DNA from: Bradyrhizobium sp. Ghvi
GTDB lineage: Bacteria; Pseudomonadota; Alphaproteobacteria; Rhizobiales; Xanthobacteraceae
NCBI RefSeq assembly: GCF_900115265.1
Contig: NZ_FOVU01000026.1
Coordinates: 1-39,922 of the forward strand
DNA length: 39,922 nt
Reading direction: 5' to 3'
Positions within the stretch are counted from its first letter, which is position 1. Every line of letters starts with the position of its first letter. The notes beneath the pieces were generated by a model. It made no database searches, was not told where the DNA came from, and saw nothing but the letters and a program-made list of their open reading frames with translations. Positions 18,447 through 27,698 of the stretch are shown one piece after another. The translations under genes and the position numbers were made by a program.

Positions 18447-19550
18447 ATGGCGAGGCGCTTCAGGGTCGCGATCTATGCGCCGCATTTCGCCGAATATTCG
18501 TATCGGCTCGCGGCTGCATTGGCCAAGCACTGCGACGTCAGGCTCGTGCTCAATCGCAAGGACGCCAATCAGCAGTGGAATCTGGACTGGATTCCTGCGC
18601 CCTCTCCCTTCGACACGCGGATTCGTGATCTGAGCTTACGGCGTTCCGGTGCCATCGGACTTCCACGGTCATTCCTCGATATTCTCACGTTCCGCCCAGA
18701 CGTGGTGCATTGTCACGAATGTCCGGAATATTTCACGGCGGGACTGATGGAGCTGCTCAGGCTCACGAGTCTTCCGCGTATCCTCACCGTTCACGACGCC
18801 ATTCCACATTCCGAGGGCGGCTCTGGCACAAACACCAGTGAAGAGCGCCTGCGCGAGCGGATGCGCTCCGCTGCCACCCATGTGACTGTGCACGGACAAA
18901 GCTGCATTGCCGATTTCTCCAGTGCCTCGCCAGATTATCGCGGAGAGGTCACCTCTTCCATGCACGGCGTGCTGATGGTTCCACCAGCTCACAACACCCC
19001 GGTCAAGGCAACCGACGGCCGGATCCTGTTTTTCGGACGCATGTGGGCCTACAAGGGTCTCGATGTCTTCCTCGACGCCATCGATCTGCTGTCGAAGCGC
19101 GGCGTGCATCATCAAGCCATCGTCGCCGGTCGCGGTCCCGAGATGGCACGATTTGGCAAGCGAATGGAGAACATGCCGTCGATCAATGCGATCGACGCCT
19201 ACATCTCGCCAGCGGACACCAGCGCTCTCTTCCAATCGGCCGAAGTGGTCGCATTGCCCTACAAGGACGCCAGCCAGAGCGGCGTGCTTGCATCCGCCTT
19301 CGGCAATTGCCGCCCTGTCGTTGCGAGCGCAACCGGCGGCATTCCCGACGTCGTTACCGACGGAGTTAACGGCCTGCTGGTGCCGCCTTCCGACGCTACG
19401 GCGCTGGCTAATGCGCTGGAACGGGTGCTCACATCCCGATCGTTGGCGGCCAGCCTGACCGATGGTGCCCACCAGACCGCCGCGGGATCGCTGAACTGGG
19501 ACCACATCGCCGAGCGTCTCTTCGCGACTTATCGTCGGGTCGCCTCATGA
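18447..19550 (+). CDS. glycosyltransferase family 4
   Basis: A 367-residue GT-B glycosyltransferase, translationally linked to the pyruvyltransferase (one base between stop and start). It contains DVVHCHECPEYFTAGLMELL, ILTVHDAIPHSEGG, and the donor-domain start ILFFGRMWAYKGLDVFLDAI. In place of the E-x7-E motif it has PYKDASQSGVLASAF, a known variant in some GT4 enzymes. The stop codon lies in the palindrome TCATGA, which also provides the stop of the converging acyltransferase gene. It probably adds the sugar that is then pyruvylated, though that is only context. Confidence 0.88.
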   Translation: MARRFRVAIYAPHFAEYSYRLAAALAKHCDVRLVLNRKDANQQWNLDWIPAPSPFDTRIRDLSLRRSGAIGLPRSFLDILTFRPDVVHCHECPEYFTAGLMELLRLTSLPRILTVHDAIPHSEGGSGTNTSEERLRERMRSAATHVTVHGQSCIADFSSASPDYRGEVTSSMHGVLMVPPAHNTPVKATDGRILFFGRMWAYKGLDVFLDAIDLLSKRGVHHQAIVAGRGPEMARFGKRMENMPSINAIDAYISPADTSALFQSAEVVALPYKDASQSGVLASAFGNCRPVVASATGGIPDVVTDGVNGLLVPPSDATALANALERVLTSRSLAASLTDGAHQTAAGSLNWDHIAERLFATYRRVAS

Positions 19551-20618
19551 CGATACCGAATGCTCCATCTTGCCAACCGGGCCAAACAACTGGTTGCGCA
19601 ACGCCCCGTCCAGCAGGCGCCTGAGCCTGACCTCGATCAACTCGTAGCTGATCGCGCTCGCGACCAGCGACATGATCCCTCCCAGGACGACGAAGGCGAA
19701 CCAAAGCAGCCAGCGGTTGACACCGGTCGCAACGAGCTTCAGTCCGATCATTTGCAACGGGAACAGCACAAAGGGATGGACAAGGTAAAGACTATAACTG
19801 ATCTTGCCGACATATTGCAGCGCCGGTGCGCTAAGGACGTTGCCGATACCCGAGTTCGAAGCCAATACCATGCCGAACAGCAGGAATCCGGGAACAAGCG
19901 CAACGAACGGATGAAATAACACCAGGCCCGCATACATCGCGGTGCCACAGGCGAGGCCTGCGGCACCTCCTACCCAGCCCGGAAGCCGAAAGCGCAAGCC
20001 AGTTGCGCTGAAGAACATGCCGACGCAGAAGAATGCGGTGATCGGCCAATGCAACAGGCAGGCAAGACCGAGCAAGACCAAGGGCGCCGCCATCAACCGG
20101 CCGCCGATACGCAGCGCGACAAACGTCAACGCAAACCAGATGTAGAAGGCCCACTCATAGGTCAGCGTCCAGGCATTCTGCTGCGCGATAGGCAGACCCA
20201 GGACGTCCTGCAAGAAGAACAGATTGGCGGTGAATATCCCCAGATAGGTGCCGATATCGATGCCGCGGAAGAACTTGTAACCGACAATCGGTCCGATCAC
20301 GAACAGGGCCACATGCAGAATCAGAAATACCGGCACGATGCGGAGGACGCGATCAAAGAAGAAACGCCCAAGCGATCCATGCCGGACAAGGCTTGCCGGA
20401 ATCAGGAAGCCGCTGATCATGAAGAACAACTCCACACCGTGCCCGCCGACATTGATCATCGACTGAAACCACGGCCAGAGCGGCGGCAGGAATCCGGGAT
20501 TGGGGATGTCGTACATCCCGCCCTTCGGCATGTCGTAGAAATGGTCCATCAGAACGCTCAATGCCGCGACCGCACGAAGGCCCTGGACGGACGGAACGAA
20601 CGACCCGTCATACGCCAT
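19545..20618 (-). CDS. acyltransferase family 3 membrane protein
   Basis: A 357-residue membrane acyltransferase. The N-terminus FVPSVQGLRAVAALSVLMDH gives the R15...H26 family pair; then come GHGVELFFMISGFLIPASLV, YTYEWAFY-like LTYEWAFYIWFALTF and about ten hydrophobic segments, ending YSLYLVHPFVLFPL and SAISYELIEVRLRR. The frame is open further upstream to 20852, but that part overlaps the neighbour and has a Cys/Arg-rich non-membrane composition. The ATG at 20618 lies 23 bases after the preceding stop and fits the family start. It is the last gene of a four-gene minus-strand operon. O-acylation of EPS sugars is the likely role. Confidence 0.88.
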   Translation of the reverse strand: MAYDGSFVPSVQGLRAVAALSVLMDHFYDMPKGGMYDIPNPGFLPPLWPWFQSMINVGGHGVELFFMISGFLIPASLVRHGSLGRFFFDRVLRIVPVFLILHVALFVIGPIVGYKFFRGIDIGTYLGIFTANLFFLQDVLGLPIAQQNAWTLTYEWAFYIWFALTFVALRIGGRLMAAPLVLLGLACLLHWPITAFFCVGMFFSATGLRFRLPGWVGGAAGLACGTAMYAGLVLFHPFVALVPGFLLFGMVLASNSGIGNVLSAPALQYVGKISYSLYLVHPFVLFPLQMIGLKLVATGVNRWLLWFAFVVLGGIMSLVASAISYELIEVRLRRLLDGALRNQLFGPVGKMEHSVSS

Positions 20619-20641
20619 TTTCAACTGCCGCGTCGGCGCGC

Positions 20642-21748
20642 TCACTCCGCGGCCCCCTGTGTACTGAGAGCGGGCTCGAGAACGATCGGCTTCCTCCGCT
20701 TCGAACGGAATCGGTGTCCGAACGCAATGCAAGGCTTCTCGACAAACGAATAGGTGATCCAGCTCAACAGGATCGACAGCGCTACGATGACGGCAGCAAA
20801 CGCAGCCCACGCCAAGGGCCCATCGCCGAACCACAGGACGCGATGCACCCAAACAATCGCGAATGGCGACATCAGGTAGACCGAATAGCTAATCACGCCG
20901 ACGAACGCGAGCGGGCGCCAGGCCATCCTCTCGCCGAATGCGGCAAAGGCGATGAAGACCAGCGCCGCGCAGATATAGGCCGATCCGATCGAATAGCTGT
21001 AGAAGAAGTTCTCCTGATAAACACCGCCGAATCGCCTGTCCGACAACGCCGCGGCGAAGATCGCATAGAGCACCGTGCACACGGTCACGTGGCGCCATTG
21101 CAGTTTCCCGCCGATGACCGTGTCACGGATGATCTTGCCCAGGAACATCGCCGACAGATTGAGACCGACCTCCATCAGCGACGATATCGTCCGGTTCTCG
21201 ACCAGCATGGCCGCAGCCGTCCCGATCAGAGCAGCTGCAATGACGATGGCAACGGCCGTCAAACGCTGGTTCAGCAACCCCAAGGCAAACAGAATGGTGC
21301 AGCTGACGTAAAACAGCAGCTCGATCGCCAGCGTCCAGTAGAACACCCAAAGATTGGGGATATTCGCAAAGGTCTGCAGCATCGTCACATTGGCCGCGAT
21401 CTGCCACAATGGGAAAGTCGTGGCATCGAGCAACACCATGGTGACAAGCCCGATCACGATCGACGTCCAATAGGCCGGGTAGAGTCTGAAGAAGCGGCTG
21501 ATCGCGAAATCACGGACGGGCGTCGCGCTGTCCGGAAAGCTGAACGGAATCACGAATCCACTGACGAAGAAGAACAGCACAACGCCGAACCGGCCGAAGT
21601 TCATGTAGTAGCCGATCGCGTCGTGGAAACCCCAGTAATACGCGCCGGTCGGGTGCTTTTGTACGATGACCTCGAGCACATGCTGGACCAGCACGGCCAA
21701 CACGGCGATTCCCCGTAACGTATCAATAAATGCAAGCCGCTTGTGCAT
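20642..21748 (-). CDS. acyltransferase family 3 membrane protein
   Basis: A 368-residue membrane acyltransferase beginning MHKRLAFIDTLRGIAVLAVL with the Arg12...His23 pair, followed by FGVVLFFFVSGFVIPFSF and FAISRFFRLYPAYWTSIVIG. YWTLAIELLFYVSC is the mid-protein W-x-E-x-x-F family segment, and ISYSVYLMSPFAIV and TYSFVEKPCIAFG close it. It begins nine bases after the stop of the Wzy-like gene, so the two are one transcript. The basic tail (RSKRRK) is probably cytoplasmic. Acyl group and sugar target are unknown. Confidence 0.9.
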   Translation of the reverse strand: MHKRLAFIDTLRGIAVLAVLVQHVLEVIVQKHPTGAYYWGFHDAIGYYMNFGRFGVVLFFFVSGFVIPFSFPDSATPVRDFAISRFFRLYPAYWTSIVIGLVTMVLLDATTFPLWQIAANVTMLQTFANIPNLWVFYWTLAIELLFYVSCTILFALGLLNQRLTAVAIVIAAALIGTAAAMLVENRTISSLMEVGLNLSAMFLGKIIRDTVIGGKLQWRHVTVCTVLYAIFAAALSDRRFGGVYQENFFYSYSIGSAYICAALVFIAFAAFGERMAWRPLAFVGVISYSVYLMSPFAIVWVHRVLWFGDGPLAWAAFAAVIVALSILLSWITYSFVEKPCIAFGHRFRSKRRKPIVLEPALSTQGAAE

Positions 21749-21757
21749 CCTGTCTAC

Positions 21758-23095
21758 TCACCTGCCTCCGCTCACGACCGTGCCCGGTGCTCCGAAATCG
21801 TCCAGCGAACGGACAGGACGCGGCATTTCGATCACCGCGACATCGGAAGCTCTTACCTTCGTCGCCCGCCTGGAGAATACTTCACTGAAGCTCAAGGCGA
21901 TGGTCAGCAGACCGGACGCGGGGCCGTAGTTCAGGACTGTGATCGTGAACAAATTGACAACGAAGATCAGCGTCAGCTTGTAGACGTCGGTCGCCCCAAA
22001 CGTTGCCCGAAACACCATCACCATGAACGCGACGAACGGCATTCCGAACATCAGGTAAGTGCCGATGTAGAAATTATCGACCGGCACCCAGAACGAGGCC
22101 AGTGGCGAGAACAGCTTCTGCGGATAGTTGAAGCAACCGGCTCCACAACCCGTAATCAGACCGATCGGCATGAGCTGGTTCAGGTACACGAAGGGCAATT
22201 GCCAGCTGTTATTGATACGGTCGAGAATACTGAACATGGTCGAGTGTGGAATGGCGGCAGTTCCCGACGCCAGCACGATCATGAAGAACGGGACGAAGAT
22301 CGAAGCGAAAGACCATAATGCAATGTTGCGGATCGCCGGGAAGCGCGCCTTCTCGGGCAACATGCGTACAAGTACCAGCAGCAGCAGATACAACACGAGA
22401 ACGATCATGGTCGTTTTGCTGGTGGTCAGGCGAATGGTGTAGACGGCGATCCCGCCGAACAGCAGGCACCACGTCGTGCTCTTGCGAATCGACGTGATCG
22501 CAAACGATATGAGAATGAAGAACGCCGCCATGGTGTTGTCGGCGGCAAAGCCCATCAGGCGCTGATCGTCGCCGCCATAGGCCCACCACAGCCGTCCCGC
22601 CTCGCGGACCGCCCCGAACGATTCATATTTATACCCGATCCACGGCATCGGATAGAACTTGGTCAGGATGACGCCGATCACCGAAAGATAGAAGGTCGCG
22701 GCGATGACCGTGAGCAGCTTTCGGTAAGAGCCGAGGCTCGAATCGCAGAAGCAAAACCCGACAAAAACCGGCAGCATCATCTTGAAGGCGGATACCGCTG
22801 CGTTGCCGGTCCCGAGCATGAAATAGCCCAACACGAGGGAAAGCATGACCTGCACCAGCACCAGCGTCGCCATGGTGCTGCGATTGCGCAGAATGCAATG
22901 GATAACGAACTGGGCCAGGCACAGAAGCGCAATGAAGTCGGGCAGGTACCAGAGCGGGTCTACGTGAAGAATGCTGGTGCCCCAGCGGATCACCCCGCCG
23001 AAGGCGTCCCGGATCAGATAGGTGCCGAGCGCGATCGCCTCGATGTTGAGACTGATCAACGTCATTCGCGGGCGATGAAGTGCTAGCGCTGACAT
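21758..23095 (-). CDS. Wzy-type EPS polymerase candidate
   Basis: A 445-residue protein with ten or more hydrophobic helices and one large periplasmic loop, the architecture of O-antigen/EPS polymerases and ligases. The loop region after FYPMPWIGYKYESFGAVREA contains GDDQRLMGFAADNTMAAFFI, like the RxxGxxxxxN pattern of this superfamily, and a later segment reads GLITGCGAGCFNYPQKLF. Wzy proteins are poorly conserved, so the call rests on topology, this motif, and being flanked by acyltransferases in an EPS operon. It would join flipped repeat units in the periplasm. The ATG at 23095 is seven bases after the upstream stop. Confidence 0.72.
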   Translation of the reverse strand: MSALALHRPRMTLISLNIEAIALGTYLIRDAFGGVIRWGTSILHVDPLWYLPDFIALLCLAQFVIHCILRNRSTMATLVLVQVMLSLVLGYFMLGTGNAAVSAFKMMLPVFVGFCFCDSSLGSYRKLLTVIAATFYLSVIGVILTKFYPMPWIGYKYESFGAVREAGRLWWAYGGDDQRLMGFAADNTMAAFFILISFAITSIRKSTTWCLLFGGIAVYTIRLTTSKTTMIVLVLYLLLLVLVRMLPEKARFPAIRNIALWSFASIFVPFFMIVLASGTAAIPHSTMFSILDRINNSWQLPFVYLNQLMPIGLITGCGAGCFNYPQKLFSPLASFWVPVDNFYIGTYLMFGMPFVAFMVMVFRATFGATDVYKLTLIFVVNLFTITVLNYGPASGLLTIALSFSEVFSRRATKVRASDVAVIEMPRPVRSLDDFGAPGTVVSGGR

Positions 23096-23102
23096 ATGTA
23101 AC

Positions 23103-24314
23103 TCAGTTCGTCAGCCGCGCCGATGGCGCAGGCGCCACCGACAAACCGGGGCGGCGTCCAAGAAGGTTGCGAAGGAACTTGCCGCCGGGAATTTCGACGT
23201 AACGATAGGTGTAATGCGACACGACGAACACGGCGGCGAGTGCGACGACGAGATTTAGGGTCGCCGGCAGCCCCGATTGAATCGAATCAAGTGCCAATAT
23301 CCGCCGCGCGCCGAGCGCTCGCACGAAATACTCGGCGAACAGCACGACGAGCGCGTGCACCATATAGATCGAGTACGATCTCTGCCCGAGCCACACCAGC
23401 GGCCTAGTCACGAGCATGCGCGGCACCAGCGGCGCATCTGGAAATGCGAGCAGGCTGCCGAGAAAGATCGAAAATGTCAGCGGTGCAAGGAAGCTGGCCG
23501 CCGGGTATGCCTCCACTACACTCACCAGAACAATGCTGGCAATCATGGCACCAAGCTGCACGACGCCCTGCATGGCCGGATCCGGCTGGCGGGGCATTCG
23601 GCGAACGATTCTCACGGTCAGGACGCCAAGGAAAAAGCTGGCGAAACAGCGCAGGATACCGAAATCGGTCTGCAACCCGAGACTCTTCTTGTCCAGCACG
23701 AACACGATGGTCGCCAGGCTTGCGAACGCGATCACCCCGGAGAGCGCATAGAATAGTGTCAGGCAACGTATGCGCTGGGCCAGCAGAACCACCAGCCCAA
23801 ACGCCAGATAAGTATAGAATTCGACGCTGATGCTCCAGCTCGGCGCATTCCAGCTGAGATAGTCGATAAATCCCATGGAGTGCAGGAGAAAGACGTTGAG
23901 CAGGAAGGAATAGGAGTTGTTCACTTCGAACGCAGCCGGCGCCGCGACGACGATTCCAGCCATGACTAGGCTGATGCGCAGGAGGCGAAACAACAAGTTC
24001 GCGGCCAACATCGCGATGTGCAGCGGATAGACGCGCGCAAGGCGCCGCACCATGAAGTCGCGCAACGAGAAGCGGCCGAACTCGCCCTCGACGGAGCTGA
24101 GCGACATCACCATGCCGCTGAGAACGAAGAACAAGTCAACCAGCAGCCATGAGCTCCTGAAGAAGGAACAATCGATCCACGCATTATGCGGAAATGCCGC
24201 AAGGAATGTCGGCATCAGCAGGAGATGGTGGATCACCACGGCAGTCGCTGCGATACCTCGAATGCTGTCGAGCGGCAGGACATGCGCCTTCTCACGATGA
24301 ACCAACTCCGTCAC
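23103..24314 (-). CDS. acyltransferase family 3 membrane protein
   Basis: A 403-residue membrane acyltransferase and first gene of the minus-strand operon. The start is GTG at 24314, with GGAAAG about six bases upstream; no better start is present. The N-terminus has VLPLDSIRGIAATAVVIHHL with Arg19 and His29/30, then LLVDLFFVLSGMVMSLSS, DFMVRRLARVYPLHIAMLAA, SWNAPSWSISVEFYTYLAFG (W-S-x-x-x-E signature), SYSIYMVHALVVLF and HYTYRYVEIPGGKFLRNLLG. It resembles the 14853 protein more than the two others, for instance in APSWSIS and RRLARVYPLH. Likely an O-acyltransferase acting on EPS. Confidence 0.9.
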   Translation of the reverse strand: MTELVHREKAHVLPLDSIRGIAATAVVIHHLLLMPTFLAAFPHNAWIDCSFFRSSWLLVDLFFVLSGMVMSLSSVEGEFGRFSLRDFMVRRLARVYPLHIAMLAANLLFRLLRISLVMAGIVVAAPAAFEVNNSYSFLLNVFLLHSMGFIDYLSWNAPSWSISVEFYTYLAFGLVVLLAQRIRCLTLFYALSGVIAFASLATIVFVLDKKSLGLQTDFGILRCFASFFLGVLTVRIVRRMPRQPDPAMQGVVQLGAMIASIVLVSVVEAYPAASFLAPLTFSIFLGSLLAFPDAPLVPRMLVTRPLVWLGQRSYSIYMVHALVVLFAEYFVRALGARRILALDSIQSGLPATLNLVVALAAVFVVSHYTYRYVEIPGGKFLRNLLGRRPGLSVAPAPSARLTN

Positions 24315-24877
24315 ATCGACTTTCCGTAGCTATTGCACCGCAGCAGTGTGTATCAGGTCGCGCGCGCTTTCAATCATTGCGATCGACGGTTCGCGTTTGG
24401 CGCATGATGTTCGACGATAAATTCATCGCTCACGACTCATTCCGACACATGCTCGCCAAGCTCGCGCCACTTTTCCCACTCGCGAGATGATCGCGACGCG
24501 ACTGCACTATGCTCGCGAATATTTGCGAGAAAAGTGTGCGCGAAATCCGGCCTTGTTGCGATCACTCGCGCGATGAGCTCATTCTGAGTGCGCGCGTTCT
24601 CGATGGAACAATGTCGAGCGTCGCTGCTTATGGTCGCGGCTTATGTCAGCTTTACGACGACACACCGCCTCGCGGACTCTCAACTGCAACATTCGGAGGC
24701 AGCAAGCTGCCGATCTCGCGGGCATTGCAACTCTTCGTCATACAACCAACAGCAAAGAGAGATGACCTTCTCAACCGACACGACTGAGCGAACCAACTTT
24801 TGCGCCGCACAACATTTGACACAGTTGCCTGTCAGGTTTCGCTTACTTTCATTCGCAGCAAAGATGATGGGACACGG
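24315..24877. other. divergent intergenic region with inverted repeats
   Basis: These 563 bases separate the minus-strand acyltransferase operon from the plus-strand gene leading to Wzc, so promoters for both should lie here. It is lower in GC than the flanks and rich in CTCGCG/GCGAG-type words. No convincing gene is seen. The clearest element is the near-palindrome at 24512-24529, listed separately. Confidence 0.55.
24512..24529. promoter_or_regulatory. near-palindrome, possible operator
   Basis: CTCGC at 24512-24516 and GCGAG at 24525-24529 flank an AT-rich centre (AATATT). Sixteen of 18 positions are self-complementary. Its place in the divergent region upstream of both the polymerase operon and the Wzc operon fits a regulator site. 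No known consensus is recognised. Confidence 0.35.
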
Positions 24878-25444
24878 ATGGGCCGCGGATCGACATGTTC
24901 TCGTGTGACGCAGCGATGGCTGCAAGTGATCTTGATGGGATCGACGCTGATCGCGTTGAGTCTCGGACCCTGTCAGGCTCAGTGTGTCGAGTTCACGGAC
25001 CGGGCTTCCGAGGTCGATCTCGACGCATTCGTGAAGTCGCCGTCCTCCCTGCTCGAGAAGCTGCGCAATGACAAAGAGAAGCTGAAGTATCGGCTCTCGA
25101 CCTATATCGCGACCAATCCTTCGCTGCTGCCGTCGGTACAGACACTCATTACGGAGTCTTCCTCCAACGATCGTTCGGCGATCGGCTCTGCCCTGCGGCT
25201 CGCAGAGGCGCGCTGCATCACGACGAAGCCGGACGCTGCGCGCAAGATCAGGGATTTCGCCAAGCGGATCGGCGATCTCTCCGTACAAGCGGGCTACTCC
25301 GCGGTCGGCGAGGATAATTCAGGCGCGCCGATACAGTCGCAAAATAGAGCGTCGGCGCCGTCGCCGGGGAGCGCCAGCCTGTTGGAAGGCGAATGGAAGA
25401 CAAAACTGTCTGATCCGTTCAAGCCCGTTCCGATTCCTCATTGA
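24878..25444 (+). CDS. small exported protein of unknown function
   Basis: A 188-residue protein with an N-terminal signal (VILMGSTLIALSLGPCQAQ) and a predicted soluble periplasmic body. The body has a helical region (EKLRNDKEKLKYRLSTYIAT...) with a conserved-looking ATNPSLLPSVQTLI segment, and a Ser/Pro-rich tail. Cysteines just after the signal and in EARCITT could form a disulphide. The frame opens at a TTG (24800), but the ATG at 24878 places the signal peptide properly. It lies 22 bases upstream of the Wzc-type gene, so it is probably co-transcribed and may act with it in export. I do not recognise a named family. Confidence 0.75.
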   Translation: MGRGSTCSRVTQRWLQVILMGSTLIALSLGPCQAQCVEFTDRASEVDLDAFVKSPSSLLEKLRNDKEKLKYRLSTYIATNPSLLPSVQTLITESSSNDRSAIGSALRLAEARCITTKPDAARKIRDFAKRIGDLSVQAGYSAVGEDNSGAPIQSQNRASAPSPGSASLLEGEWKTKLSDPFKPVPIPH

Positions 25445-25466
25445 TCATCAAAGGCAGCATTCGCAA

Positions 25467-27698
25467 ATGTATCAGCCCAGAGAACAGTTCCCGTCTGGAC
25501 ACAGATTCGGCATTGAGTTTGGCGGGGCGGTGCTCAGCTTCGAGCGGGTGACCGACGTCCTTCGCCGTCAGTGGCCGATCATCGCTGCCTCGGTCGGAGC
25601 TTCGTTGACTCTGGTGATCGCCTATCTGGCGATGGCGCAACCGATGTATACGGCGAATGCCCGCATCATGATGGATACGCGCCAAACCCAGGTTCTGGAC
25701 AAGGACAGCGGGACCAATAGCGCGCTGATCGATACCGGCTTCGTTGATAGTCAGGTCGAGGTCATCAACTCTGACGACCTGATCCTGTCGGTCGTTCGTC
25801 GGCTCAAGCTGACGGAAGACCCCGAGTTCAATGGCTCGAATCCGGGCGTCCTTGGCCTCATCGTAGGCAAGATCATGTCGGCGTTCGATTCCGGTGAACC
25901 GCCCTCGCAGGAGCGTATCGAACATGCCGTGGTCGAGCAGATCCAGAAAAACCTGAGGGTCGAGCGCGTTCTGACGACTTATGTGCTGTCGCTCAGTTAC
26001 AAGGCACGAACGCCTGATAAGGCCGTCAAGGTCGCCAATGCGATTGCGGATGCCTATATCGTAGGCGCTCTCGAAGCCAGATACCAATCCACCAAGCGAG
26101 CGACCGAATGGCTTCAGCAGCGCAGCGTTGAGCTGAGCGAGCAAGCGACCGCCAGCGACCGCGCCGTGCAGAGCTTCAAGGCAGAGCACAACATTGTCGG
26201 AACGAGCCGCGGCCTGATGTCCGAGCAGCAGCTGTCGGATCTGAACACGCAGCTGGTTCAGGCGCGGGCGGCAACAGCCGAGGCCAAGGCGCGCCTCGAC
26301 CGAATTGACGCGGTCTCCGACCAGGATCTCGCCCAGCCGACGGTGACAGACGCCCTCAACAATTCGGTCATCACGCGCCTGCGGGCTCAGTATCTCGACC
26401 TTCAGGCCCAATATTCCGACTGGTCCAGGCGCTACGGCAAGACCCATCTCGCGACCATCAATCTCGCAAACAAGATGGATGAGCTTCGCAAGAATATCGC
26501 GGACGAGATCCATCGGATCGGCGACGCTTATCGCAGCGACTATGAAATCGCAAAAAGCCGCGAAGCGTCCCTTGAGAAAAACGTGAAGGATCTAGTCGCC
26601 CAGGCGGGCCATACCGGTCAGGCGGAAGTCAAGCTCCGCGATCTCGAGAGCGCGGCCGACACCTATCGCAATCTCTACAACAACTTCCTGGAAAAGCTGC
26701 AAAACGCCACGCAAAACCAGAGCTTTCCGATCAGCGAGGCACGCCTGATCAGCACCGCGACCAAGCCTGATCGCAAGAGCTCGCCAAAATCGGTCCTGGC
26801 GCTGGTGGGCGGCCTGGTCGGCGGCCTCTGTCTCGGCTTCGGAATCGCGTTTGCCCGCGAATTCCTGAGCGATGTGTTGCGGACCCCTGGCGAGGTCGAG
26901 GAGGAGCTCGGCGTGAAGTGCCTCGGCGTGCTTCCGGACATTCGCCCGCCGACAAGGGCAGGCGCACTGCTCTCTGCGTCCACCGGCAGCACGGCTCCGG
27001 ATCTATCCCGCTACGTCGTCGACCATCCGTTCTCGCGGTTTGCGGAAACCTTGCGCAATATCAAGGTATCGATCGACGTCGCGCGCCTGACCCGGGAGAT
27101 CAAGGTCATCGGCATCGTGTCATCCCTGCCAAAGGAAGGTAAGACGACCGTTGCGGCCAATTTCGCCCAGTTGATCGCCCTCACAGGGCACCCCACCCTC
27201 CTGATCGACGGCGATCTGCACACGCGCTCGCTCACTCGCGAGCTTGCGCCCAATGCCAAAACGGGGCTTGTCGAGACACTGACCGATCCGGCCAGCCTCA
27301 GCTATCACGTGCAGCGGAGCAAGGAGACGGGTCTCGACTTCCTGCCATCGGTGGTGGCCTCCCGCATGGTCAATTCGGCCGACGTGATTGGATCAAGGGC
27401 CATGGCCGAGCTGCTCAAATCGCTGAAGGAGCGCTACGAGTACATCGTGATCGATCTGGCCCCGGTGATGCCGGTGGCAGATTCCAAGGCTGTCAGCTTC
27501 CTCATCGATGCCATGGTCTACGTGATCGAGTGGGGCCAGACCACGCGGTCCGCGCTCCAGGAGTCCATTTCCGGCTCGGAGGTGCTTCAGAAGAAGCTGC
27601 TCGGCGCAGTCTTGAACCGCGCTAACCCGAAAATGCTGAAGCGCATCGAGGCCTATAAAGGCAAGCACCACAATAGCTATTATGTGGAACACGCCTAA
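25467..27698 (+). CDS. Wzc/ExoP-type chain-length regulator with BY-kinase domain
   Basis: A 743-residue inner-membrane protein controlling EPS polymerisation and export. A Wzz domain (residues about 25-440) starts with the first membrane helix IIAASVGASLTLVIAYLAMA near 36-55 and contains long coiled coils in the periplasmic part. The second helix, LVGGLVGGLCLGFGIAF, follows a proline-containing motif near 440-460. The cytoplasmic BY-kinase domain has Walker A (SSLPKEGKTT, Lys near 559), Walker A' (LLIDGDLH near 580) and Walker B (YIVIDLAPV near 660). The tail ends YKGKHHNSYYVEHA with Tyr730, 738 and 739 as possible autophosphorylation sites, fewer than in enteric Wzc. Kinase and Wzz are fused, as in other proteobacteria. 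Confidence 0.93.
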   Translation: MYQPREQFPSGHRFGIEFGGAVLSFERVTDVLRRQWPIIAASVGASLTLVIAYLAMAQPMYTANARIMMDTRQTQVLDKDSGTNSALIDTGFVDSQVEVINSDDLILSVVRRLKLTEDPEFNGSNPGVLGLIVGKIMSAFDSGEPPSQERIEHAVVEQIQKNLRVERVLTTYVLSLSYKARTPDKAVKVANAIADAYIVGALEARYQSTKRATEWLQQRSVELSEQATASDRAVQSFKAEHNIVGTSRGLMSEQQLSDLNTQLVQARAATAEAKARLDRIDAVSDQDLAQPTVTDALNNSVITRLRAQYLDLQAQYSDWSRRYGKTHLATINLANKMDELRKNIADEIHRIGDAYRSDYEIAKSREASLEKNVKDLVAQAGHTGQAEVKLRDLESAADTYRNLYNNFLEKLQNATQNQSFPISEARLISTATKPDRKSSPKSVLALVGGLVGGLCLGFGIAFAREFLSDVLRTPGEVEEELGVKCLGVLPDIRPPTRAGALLSASTGSTAPDLSRYVVDHPFSRFAETLRNIKVSIDVARLTREIKVIGIVSSLPKEGKTTVAANFAQLIALTGHPTLLIDGDLHTRSLTRELAPNAKTGLVETLTDPASLSYHVQRSKETGLDFLPSVVASRMVNSADVIGSRAMAELLKSLKERYEYIVIDLAPVMPVADSKAVSFLIDAMVYVIEWGQTTRSALQESISGSEVLQKKLLGAVLNRANPKMLKRIEAYKGKHHNSYYVEHA

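Noticed and set aside
20049..21718. Long plus-strand frames opposite two acyltransferase genes
   Set aside because: Extremely polar (Arg, Asp, Gln, His) translation, the usual antisense of hydrophobic membrane proteins.
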